Origin: JAWPMV01 sp038527215
Lineage (GTDB): Bacteria; Bacteroidota; Bacteroidia; J057
Reading direction: 5' to 3'
NCBI GenBank assembly: GCA_038527215.1
Contig: JBCBGC010000216.1
Coordinates: 1 to 5,702, forward strand
Length of the DNA stretch: 5,702 nucleotides
Shown one piece after another: positions 1-5,394 of the stretch. The first letter of the stretch is position 1. Each line of letters begins with the position of its first letter. Both the position numbers and the translations under genes were made by a program. The notes under the pieces were generated by a model. That model did not search any database, was not told the DNA's origin, and was given only the letters and a program-made list of their open reading frames with translations.

Positions 1-182
1 GGTCAAAAGTCAATCCGGGGTGACATCTTTGTAGGTGTTTGGGCTATCCGGGTCCATGATTTCGATATATCTATCGTCAGGGATTTCTGCGATCATTATG
101 TAGACCTGGAGACCCCGGATAAGGCTTTTTTCCTGTCGGTCAAAAGTCTTTCCGGGGTGACATCTTTGTAGGTGTTTGGGCT
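1..182. repeat. 45-bp direct repeat pair (1-45 and 138-182)
   Basis: Two copies of a 45-bp sequence start with GGTCAAAAGTC and end with GGTGTTTGGGCT. They match at 43 of 45 positions, differing only at positions 12-13 versus 149-150, and are separated by a 92-bp spacer. The first copy touches the window edge, so the unit may extend further left. The plus frame starting at base 1 is open through the first copy and the spacer to a TAG at 169-171, but the two copies are read in different frames. On the minus strand a short frame (ATG at 96-94, TGA at 12-10, 28 residues) covers only copy 1. The conservation is therefore at DNA level, which argues for a non-coding intergenic repeat rather than a tandem protein repeat. 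No transposase or target-site duplication is visible. Confidence 0.8.
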
Positions 183-272
183 TCAATGAAGCCTCATGAT
201 GAAATCATGCCTTATCCAGCATTTTTGTCACCCCGGAAGCACAGCGACCTTAGGGAGGTGAGCTATCCGGGG
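14..272. repeat. Inverted-repeat cluster with TCCGGGG/CCCCGGA core
   Basis: The word TCCGGGG occurs at 14-20, 151-157 and 266-272, and its reverse complement CCCCGGA at 113-119 and 231-237. A one-mismatch copy lies at 47-53. The longest pairing is 150-162 with 226-238 (13 bp, core TCCGGGGTGACA). Other pairings are 117-125 with 209-217 (GGATAAGGC/GCCTTATCC) and 55-63 with 201-209 (CATGATTTC/GAAATCATG), plus a local 6-bp hairpin CATGAT-GAA-ATCATG at 195-209. The segment could fold into several alternative structures. It lies just downstream of the minus-strand operon, but no stem is followed by a T-run in that direction, so it does not look like a standard intrinsic terminator. A dispersed intergenic repeat is the likeliest reading, by inference. 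Confidence 0.6.
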
Positions 273-291
273 ACTCCGAGATTTTGATACC

Positions 292-3200
292 CTACCGCTT
301 CACGAACAGTTGCCCTAACTGCCGGCTACCCATGCGCACTTGCAAGGTGTAAACCCCGGCGGGCAGGTGGCTCACCTCATAGCTGATCAAATGTTCTCCT
401 GCCGCCAGGTCCTGGCTTTTGTCCAATCTACTCATACGTCTACCCATCGCATCCCAGATGCTAAGCTGAAGGGAGGCCGGCTGAGACAAATTGATAGGCA
501 GGTGCAGGGTCTGATCCACCGGAGAGGGATACAGCTGTCCCAACTGGATTTTTTCTGAAAACCCCAGGCCCTCGTTCGATAAAATTATAGAAGTTTGAGC
601 GTCTGGAGAAGCAAAAGGATCAGCCGGAGGAAGTTCCTGGTTACCGGCTTTATCGGTAGCCACCGAATAAAACTTGTAGAACTGCCCGACTTTTCCGTAA
701 AAACGGAAACTATCGACTGCTACCTCATTCATCCACAGCTTAAAAGGCTCGTCATTCTCACTCACGTAGACATCATAGAATCCGATACCCGCTGCATCAT
801 CTATCCCTCCCCAACTGATCAGAAAACTTGTATCCTGCAGGGTGGCAGCCAGGGGATTCACACTGCTGTTGGGTGCGTTGATATCATAAAGGTTCTCCCA
901 GGTATTGGTAACGATGGGGGCATTTTCGTCAAAAATGATCTCCGCATTATTCCGGATAAAGGTGCCACTGCTGAGTCCTGCTTTGAGAGAAATCGTGAAG
1001 GAAACGAAGCCTTCCCCTTCTGGTGAGGTTTGGTTAGGCGGCAGGAAGCCTGTCAGTGGATCATCGGTTAGCTGAAGGCTAGTGGTGTCCAGGGTGGTGA
1101 AGGTCCACGCTACGGTGCCGTCCTGAGGCTTGTACTGGCCTTCTACGCGCAAGAAATTGGGGTGAGCGGGTCGCAGGTCAAGCAGGTCAGTAAAGCTGTG
1201 GCTGAGCTTGGTTACCGGATAAGTCAAGGTGTCAAAGCCATAGGACAAAAAGGCAAAGCTAGACAGATCGTATACTGCTGGATCAAGGGTGTCTTTGATG
1301 ATGACCACCTGGGCGGCGGCTGAGGCGGAACTTACATTTTCAAATTGTATGGTGTAAGGCATAAAACGCTGGCCGTTCACAAAGTTATCTCCTGGAATGC
1401 CGGGCCCACTTTTATAATTAGGGTCTCGGGAAGTAATAGCCCGAAATTTCTTTTCATGAGAAGGATTGCCCCCTTGGCCGGAACATGCCTGATAGGTGTC
1501 ATAAATGCAGCTTAAAAGGCTGGCTCCGGCTACTGTATTGCTGGCTCCCGACCAGGCGTCTTTCCCTTTTTTGATCAGTTTTAGGGCTTTTCGAACCAAA
1601 GAATAGATTTTTAAGGCTGGGAATTGCTGCACCACAGCTGGACCACAATTCCAGAACAGGTCTCCCAGCAAAGCGCCGTATGAGGTGTAAGTAATGGCCT
1701 GCTGGACAGTCGCTTTCCCTTCTTGTACCTGTCCGCCCGTTGCGAGTTGGGCAGCCCCTTGTTTAATCCCCGTTCCGGCCAGCTTTTGGAAAGCCAGGTC
1801 CAGGGCTCCAAAAAGGGTTTTTGCGCAGGCGATGGCGTCGTTCAGGCCAAGCACTTCTTCTCCCAACTGCAGGGCGCAGTTCATGCCCGTGGCAAAGCAA
1901 TCGCTGAGGTCGCCACTGCCGTCATTTTTGACCATGGGTGGGGAGGCGGTAGCTTTGATGCAGACGGTGGTATCCTTATCCAGTTTGGCGGTAAAGCCAA
2001 TGCGGTTTTTCCCGGGGGGAAGATTGGTAATAATGAGACTGAGGTCTCTGCTGGGCGTGCCGCCGCCTATTTCCGCTGGCGGAAGAATAAATACAGGGTT
2101 ATCAAAAATGGCCGGGTCTCCCCCATCGGCGATTAGCCCATTTCTGGCTTCCTGATAAGGGCCAAAAACCTTGCTGTCGGTCAGCACGACCCGGGATTGG
2201 ATGGCCCCACTATTCTGAGGGATACCGCTAATCACGACCGGGACAAAGAGGCCATCCACGTTTCCGGTATTTTCGATAATGACCTCAAAATCCATGAACC
2301 GTGTGGGACGAGCCAGCGAAGGACCCGCCACGGTGATGTTCAAGGCTGGTGCTACCCGAGCTTTTACGGTAAAGCCTTTTTCGAGGGTCATGAGGGGCGT
2401 GCCATTCAGGCTGTAGACGATGTCATAGGCTCCGGTATCTGCCTGGAAGAGATCAAGGCGGAAAAAAAGGGCCTGGCTATTTGCGTAGATCACGGTGTCC
2501 GGAAAAAGGGTCATGCCTCCGCCGTGCTTTACAAAGGAGAGGTCCATATTGTTGCTGGTGAAACCGTACCCATTCACCACGCCAGAGACAATGCCATCCA
2601 AGCCCCCACAATCAGGGACGCTCTCGGATATGCCTCCTATTTCCAGGTGATGTGTCATGGTATCCATGCCACAGGCGTTCATAAGGGTTAGGAATACCGC
2701 ATACTTGCCCGGTCCTGGGAAAAAATGCAGGGGACTTCTGCTGGTATCCGTGGTACCATCCCCAAAATCCCAGACGTAGGTATCTCCATATAAGGACTGA
2801 TCGCGGATCGCGATCATGTTTCCGTATTGTTCCACTTCGTAGGCGGCAACAGGTCCGTAGGAGGCACAAATGGTGATTTCTTTTTGTCCGAATAAACTCC
2901 AACTCCCATCAGAAGATTGCACCCGAACGTAGAGGATATGCGAACCTAACGGAAGATTCGGCACCTGGATAAAGGTATCCACCAGTCCCGTATCGTTTAA
3001 GGTTTCGATAGGTAAGCTGTTCGCTAACCCAAATCCTGGGTCGGTATCAAAAAAGTATTCAGCGGCGGTGAAAGGAAGTTCGGTTTCCTGTCGGACGTAG
3101 ATGCCTTTGGCCTGGGTAAGGGACCAGATGCCCAGGGCATTTTTGGTACGAACATAGAGTAAGTGCCGACCCGGAGCCAGACCCGTGGTAGGCAAAGAAA

Positions 3201-3369
3201 AATCAAGGGCTAAGCTGTCGGCTCCTGTGGCGATGGGGATGCTGGTTCCCTGGCCAAAACCGGGATCAACATCGAAGAAATATTCTGCAGCGGTAATGTT
3301 GGTCTGGGCAAAGAGGCCGCTTCCAGCCAGCCAGCAAAGCCCGCAAACCAATACGATAAATCGTTTCAT
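292..3369 (-). CDS. Large multidomain secreted protein with T9SS type A sorting domain
   Basis: This 1025-residue protein is exported by Sec and then, by inference, crosses the outer membrane through the type IX system to be surface-attached or released. A signal peptide covers residues 1-21 (MKR, hydrophobic core, cleavage near LFA/QT). Next come two copies of an AEYFFD-DPGFG repeat (about 25-93 and 100-168), a PKD domain (about 173-245, WDFGDG at 200-205), and beta-rich segments (about 250-340 and 341-475), the second resembling CARDB/DUF11-type domains (ENTGNVDG). A cysteine-containing helical stretch (482-644) precedes a DPNYKSGP...IIFDENAPIVTNTW module (645-830), which resembles a conserved Bacteroidota repeat-type domain (possibly DUF7619, from memory). 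A fibronectin III-like segment (831-928) and a T9SS C-terminal domain (943-1025) finish it. No catalytic motif is visible, so an adhesive or structural role is a guess. The ATG at 3369 is chosen because the signal peptide starts there. No Shine-Dalgarno is seen, as is usual in Bacteroidota. It lies 20 bp downstream of the beta-helix gene, probably in one operon. Confidence 0.93.
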   Translation of the reverse strand: MKRFIVLVCGLCWLAGSGLFAQTNITAAEYFFDVDPGFGQGTSIPIATGADSLALDFSLPTTGLAPGRHLLYVRTKNALGIWSLTQAKGIYVRQETELPFTAAEYFFDTDPGFGLANSLPIETLNDTGLVDTFIQVPNLPLGSHILYVRVQSSDGSWSLFGQKEITICASYGPVAAYEVEQYGNMIAIRDQSLYGDTYVWDFGDGTTDTSRSPLHFFPGPGKYAVFLTLMNACGMDTMTHHLEIGGISESVPDCGGLDGIVSGVVNGYGFTSNNMDLSFVKHGGGMTLFPDTVIYANSQALFFRLDLFQADTGAYDIVYSLNGTPLMTLEKGFTVKARVAPALNITVAGPSLARPTRFMDFEVIIENTGNVDGLFVPVVISGIPQNSGAIQSRVVLTDSKVFGPYQEARNGLIADGGDPAIFDNPVFILPPAEIGGGTPSRDLSLIITNLPPGKNRIGFTAKLDKDTTVCIKATASPPMVKNDGSGDLSDCFATGMNCALQLGEEVLGLNDAIACAKTLFGALDLAFQKLAGTGIKQGAAQLATGGQVQEGKATVQQAITYTSYGALLGDLFWNCGPAVVQQFPALKIYSLVRKALKLIKKGKDAWSGASNTVAGASLLSCIYDTYQACSGQGGNPSHEKKFRAITSRDPNYKSGPGIPGDNFVNGQRFMPYTIQFENVSSASAAAQVVIIKDTLDPAVYDLSSFAFLSYGFDTLTYPVTKLSHSFTDLLDLRPAHPNFLRVEGQYKPQDGTVAWTFTTLDTTSLQLTDDPLTGFLPPNQTSPEGEGFVSFTISLKAGLSSGTFIRNNAEIIFDENAPIVTNTWENLYDINAPNSSVNPLAATLQDTSFLISWGGIDDAAGIGFYDVYVSENDEPFKLWMNEVAVDSFRFYGKVGQFYKFYSVATDKAGNQELPPADPFASPDAQTSIILSNEGLGFSEKIQLGQLYPSPVDQTLHLPINLSQPASLQLSIWDAMGRRMSRLDKSQDLAAGEHLISYEVSHLPAGVYTLQVRMGSRQLGQLFVKR
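295..543 (-). other. T9SS type A C-terminal sorting domain
   Basis: The last 83 residues (943-1025) match the type IX secretion C-terminal domain. They contain the YPSPVDQTLHLPI block (cf. YPNP...L), the central SLQLSIWDAMGRRM strand, the HLPAGVYTLQVRMG block and the terminal QLFVKR. In characterised Bacteroidota such domains target cargo to the T9SS translocon and are removed by the sortase-like peptidase PorU, often with attachment to anionic LPS. The domain sits flush with the stop codon, as expected for an intact signal. Confidence 0.93.
880..1437 (-). other. DPNYKSGP / FDENAPIVTNTW conserved module
   Basis: Residues about 645-830 begin with ITSRDPNYKSGPG, continue with PYTIQFENVSSASAAAQVV and a DTLDP turn, and end with NNAEIIFDENAPIVTNTW. 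This is a recognisable conserved module of large secreted Bacteroidota proteins, built like a DUF11-type beta sandwich. I believe Pfam names it DUF7619, but that label is from memory. Here it follows the helical segment and leads into a fibronectin III-like domain (831-928). It probably acts as a structural stalk. Confidence 0.6.
1438..1926 (-). other. Cysteine-containing helical segment between beta domains
   Basis: Residues 482-644 break the beta-rich composition of the protein. They hold Ala/Leu/Lys-rich stretches that read as amphipathic helices (for example AIACAKTLFGALDLAFQKLA at 512-531 and LVRKALKLIKKGKDAWSG around 591-608). Six cysteines lie at 491, 498, 515, 575, 621 and 629, which could form disulfides outside the cell. 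The segment sits immediately before the DPNYKSGP module. From memory, similar cysteine-bearing helical segments precede DPNDK-type modules in other giant secreted bacterial proteins. The function is unknown, and the helical assignment is by eye. Confidence 0.5.
2635..2853 (-). other. PKD domain within the T9SS protein
   Basis: Residues about 173-245 fit the PKD fold of Ig-like surface domains. The signature WDFGDGTTDTSRSPLHFF lies at 200-217, followed by PGPGKYAVFLTLMNACG at 218-234, the typical G-x-Y-x-V-x-L-x-(V/L)-x-N pattern. PKD domains act as spacers or binding modules in extracellular proteins. The ligand, if any, cannot be told from the sequence. Confidence 0.85.
2866..3297 (-). repeat. 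Two tandem AEYFFD-x-DPGFG protein repeats
   Basis: Residues about 25-93 and 100-168 of the T9SS protein are two homologous units of about 69 residues. Each opens with TAAEYFFD(V/T)DPGFG, continues with a short (S)(I/L)PI strand, and ends with a G-(R/S)-H-(L/I)-LYVR ... G-(I/S)-WSL block. The DNA also remains similar around the opening motif (for example 3253-3295 versus 3025-3067) but has drifted, so this is not a recent duplication. Repeats of this style are common at the N-terminus of Bacteroidota secreted proteins. Their function is not known to me. Confidence 0.85.
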
Positions 3370-3389
3370 AAGGAGGATGATTAAGGGGC

Positions 3390-4406
3390 TTACTGACCTT
3401 CGGGTTTGGTGGTGATCAATTTGATGTGCAGGTTGCCGCCTACCGGGACGGTGGCATTATCGATGCTTACAGAGCGAATATGGGGGATGGGGGGATTGCC
3501 GCTCACGGTGCCACTGACGCCACCGAAGACACCGAGGTCCTTGCTGTCTGTTCCCGCATTGAGGGCCGGAGAGCCAGCTTGCAAATGAAAATCCAGGGAT
3601 TGGTAGAGGAAAATGTTGAGCGAAAGGGGGGCATTGACAAATAGGGGATCCTGGGAAATGAGATTATTGGTACCCGTACTTCCGGTGTAGGGAATGGTAT
3701 CGTTGGAGGAGCCAAAAGTCAGGTTGTTGTTGAAGGTGCAATTGCTACATCCCAGGGCATTGGGCCCATAAAAGATGTTGTTTTCTAACACATTGTTGAA
3801 GCAAGCGCCTTTAAAGGTCTGGCCGACTCTGGTCATGATATTGTTGCGGAAAGTGCCATTGCGGACTTTATAGCACTGGCCGTTAATGACATTATTCTCA
3901 ATCTGCAAATTGGTGGCATTCTCAGCGAAATTCATCAGGGCAAAGGGGTTGACGGCAAAAGGACCTCCGCGGATGATATTATCCCGTATCAGCCAATTGC
4001 CGCCGTTCACGTCGATTCCGTATTCGATGTAGCAGCCGGTGATGACGATATGATTTACGGTGCTCAGGGTGTTGATGGTGCCGTTTACATAAAGGCCATG
4101 GACCTCTGAGCTATCGGAGCCTGCCTGAAACCTTAGGCCGTTTACCAGGGCGCCTGAAGCAAACTCTCCCTGAGGGAAGCGTCCTGGCCCTATGAGTACC
4201 AGTCTTTTGTCAATGACAAAATTGGACCCGCTGTAGGTAATCCCGGTCCCCTCAACATGCAGGGTATCGCCAGCTGAGGCTGCAGTGATCGCCTGGGCAA
4301 GATCGGAATAAGCGGCGGCTGAAGCGGGGGCATTGCTGACGGTTATAATGGTTGCCTGGAGGGGCCAGATCAGGCAGGCTAGACAAAAGGAGAAGAAAAA
4401 GCGCAT
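3390..4406 (-). CDS. Secreted right-handed parallel beta-helix protein
   Basis: This 338-residue protein has a signal peptide (about residues 1-18, MRFFF...LQA/T) and a pectate-lyase-like beta-helix. A Ser/Ala-rich entry segment (AYSDLAQAITAASAGDTLHVEG, residues 32-53, broken by no gap) is typical of the first coil. Rungs of the form x-I-x-N-N-x-I follow at about 119-252 (for example LQIENNVING, GTFRNNIMTR, NVLENNIFYG, CTFNNNLTFG). The closing block SQDPLFVN ... FHLQAGSPALNAG ... DLGVFGG (251-296) is common in Bacteroidota beta-helix proteins. I see no obvious catalytic residues of a polysaccharide lyase, so enzyme activity is unproven and a binding or structural role is equally possible. The tail (307-338) has one short beta segment and no T9SS sorting domain. 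Cysteines lie at 125, 178, 202, 220 and 223. It is probably the first gene of an operon with the T9SS protein 20 bp downstream. The start is set by the signal peptide, with no Shine-Dalgarno. Confidence 0.9.
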   Translation of the reverse strand: MRFFFSFCLACLIWPLQATIITVSNAPASAAAYSDLAQAITAASAGDTLHVEGTGITYSGSNFVIDKRLVLIGPGRFPQGEFASGALVNGLRFQAGSDSSEVHGLYVNGTINTLSTVNHIVITGCYIEYGIDVNGGNWLIRDNIIRGGPFAVNPFALMNFAENATNLQIENNVINGQCYKVRNGTFRNNIMTRVGQTFKGACFNNVLENNIFYGPNALGCSNCTFNNNLTFGSSNDTIPYTGSTGTNNLISQDPLFVNAPLSLNIFLYQSLDFHLQAGSPALNAGTDSKDLGVFGGVSGTVSGNPPIPHIRSVSIDNATVPVGGNLHIKLITTKPEGQ

Positions 4407-4550
4407 ATCATCTTGGTTTTAGGGCTTGGTAAGCCGGTTTTCCTATAGGTGGAGCTAAAACCCAAATGCGTAATCAGGGGAAATTCTTTTTTGACTTTTT
4501 TCCCGCTGAGCCGTCTCAAAGAGGAAGACTTAGTTAAATGCGAATTTTTT

Positions 4551-4566
4551 TTTGCCGTGTGGCAAA
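4551..4566. repeat. Short hairpin TTTGCC-GTGT-GGCAAA
   Basis: A perfect 6-bp stem with a 4-nt loop sits at the end of a run of T residues (from 4545). On the plus strand the T-run precedes the stem, and on the minus strand A residues follow it, so it does not fit an intrinsic terminator in either direction. It could be an operator half-site pair or simply a chance palindrome. Confidence 0.5.
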
Positions 4567-4570
4567 GCGG

Positions 4571-4615
4571 TTTTCTTTTTGCAGAAGCAAAAATGAGCAA
4601 GCTGCAAAAAGAAAA
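4571..4615. repeat. Perfect 14-bp inverted repeat with 17-nt loop
   Basis: The arm TTTTCTTTTTGCAG at 4571-4584 is the exact reverse complement of CTGCAAAAAGAAAA at 4602-4615. The loop is the 17 nt from 4585 to 4601. The right arm is followed by ATTTTC, a weak T-tract on the plus strand. The element ends 90 bp before the ATG at 4706. No gene ends here, so it is more likely regulatory (a transcription-factor site, an attenuator, or an insulator between divergent promoters) than a gene-end terminator. The role is inference. Confidence 0.7.
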
Positions 4616-4663
4616 ATTTTCTTTATTCCCCAACATCAGGCCGCTATTCAGGGAAAATTCCCG

Positions 4664-4670
4664 TATTTTG
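4664..4670 (+). promoter_or_regulatory. Possible -7 promoter element for the acidic exported protein
   Basis: TATTTTG resembles the Bacteroidota -7 consensus TAnnTTTG but is one base short. It lies 36 nt before the ATG at 4706, which would give a short AT-rich leader. No TTG is evident at the expected -33 distance, so support is weak. Confidence 0.2.
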
Positions 4671-4705
4671 ATTGAGCTTGTTTTATTGAGTAGCCAATAA
4701 ATAAG

Positions 4706-5386
4706 ATGATGAATCGCTTTTCCGTGCCCGTGTGGGGTTTGATTTTACTGATGCTGGGCCTCGCTTTGCCCGCTCAGGCGCAAGTAGAGGAACTCGATCG
4801 GGTGTATTTGGTCCGCCTGGATCCCCAGAAACCCGGAGACATTGCCAGGTGCTACACGGATTTATTCGACAAGGGCAAGGTGGAGTTGATCTACGCCTTT
4901 GAAGACTCTATCAACTATCTCTCCGACATCATTTATGAAGAGGAAGCCATTTATGGTCCGGAATGCTTTGTCCCGGATTTGAAACTGGTTTTTCGTCAGT
5001 ACACCTATGTGTTGAGCACCTACTGCTCCAAGGTGATCAAGTATAAAAATGCCAGTCCCTACGTCCCTTCTTCCACCCGGATCAAAAACGACCTCGTGTT
5101 TACTCCTTCGGTATTGGAATTTATTAAGCGGTTGAAGAAAAAACACTTCGGGCAGGTAGGCCATAATGAAGTCTTGATCAGCCAGGTAATTACTGGTGAG
5201 CCGCTGGAAGAGTATAAAGAGGATGATCTGGATTTAGACCTGTTGCTCAATGAGGACCAGTTGGATGAAGACGAAGACCTTGAACTGGAGGGAGAAAAAC
5301 CTGCCGCTAATCGGCCTCGCAAGAAGAAACGGGTATTACCAGAAGAAAAAGATCCGGACGATCCTGATGGCGGAAATTGGGAATGA
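4706..5386 (+). CDS. Exported protein of unknown function with acidic C-terminal tail
   Basis: I do not recognise this 226-residue protein. A signal peptide is clear: MMNR, a hydrophobic stretch from about residue 6 to 22, and cleavage near AQA/Q at 25-26. The mature part has a mixed globular region of about 140 residues with aromatic-rich stretches (VYLVRLDP, VELIYAFEDSINYLSDIIYEE, FRQYTYVLSTYCSK), cysteines at 49, 87 and 107, and a basic helix-like segment EFIKRLKKKHFG (138-149). From about residue 168 it turns low-complexity and highly acidic (EEYKEDDLDLDLLLNEDQ, DEDEDLELE). A basic patch RPRKKKR (203-209) and a second acidic stretch follow at the end. The first Met is taken as the start; the second (4709) would serve equally. 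It is divergent from the beta-helix gene and convergent with the SAM hydrolase. The acidic tail could bind cations or a basic partner, but that is speculation. Confidence 0.85.
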   Translation: MMNRFSVPVWGLILLMLGLALPAQAQVEELDRVYLVRLDPQKPGDIARCYTDLFDKGKVELIYAFEDSINYLSDIIYEEEAIYGPECFVPDLKLVFRQYTYVLSTYCSKVIKYKNASPYVPSSTRIKNDLVFTPSVLEFIKRLKKKHFGQVGHNEVLISQVITGEPLEEYKEDDLDLDLLLNEDQLDEDEDLELEGEKPAANRPRKKKRVLPEEKDPDDPDGGNWE

Positions 5387-5394
5387 GGTTCTGC

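Larger units (their letters stand above)
4407..4705. other. Divergent intergenic region (299 bp)
   Basis: This AT-rich gap separates two divergently transcribed genes and should carry promoters for both. Short open frames exist on both strands (plus 4449-4700, minus 4379-4636), but their translations are Lys/Phe-rich reflections of A/T runs, so I do not call them genes. The gap holds two hairpin-forming inverted repeats (4551-4566 and 4571-4615) and a small GGGAA-AA-TTCCC palindrome at 4651-4662. No convincing Bacteroidota promoter (TTG about 20 bp before TAnnTTTG) was found for the minus-strand gene. Confidence 0.7.

Noticed and set aside
1..182. CRISPR array
   Set aside because: Only two repeat copies are seen, the repeat is 45 bp with a 92-bp spacer, and no cas gene is nearby.
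226..272. CCCCGGA/TCCGGGG stem as an intrinsic terminator for the minus-strand operon
   Set aside because: The stem is only 7 bp with a 28-nt loop, and on the minus strand it is followed by TGACAAAAA rather than a T-run.
595..2691. Plus-strand open frames of up to about 164 codons opposite the T9SS protein gene
   Set aside because: They lie antisense to a 1025-codon gene with clear domains, have no recognisable motifs, and arise from its codon composition.
3371..3377. AGGAGG sequence beside the start of the T9SS protein gene
   Set aside because: It is on the plus strand, opposite the gene, so it cannot act as its ribosome binding site. No plus-strand gene starts at a suitable distance.
4379..4700. 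Short open frames of about 83-85 codons on both strands of the divergent intergenic region
   Set aside because: Their translations are Lys/Phe-rich products of A/T tracts and overlap the inverted repeats. The minus-strand one also overlaps the signal-peptide region of the beta-helix gene.
4862..5322. Minus-strand frames opposite the acidic exported protein, including a Ser-rich one
   Set aside because: The Ser/Arg-rich sequence is the reverse reading of the GAA/GAC-rich acidic tail, and the plus-strand gene has a clear signal peptide.
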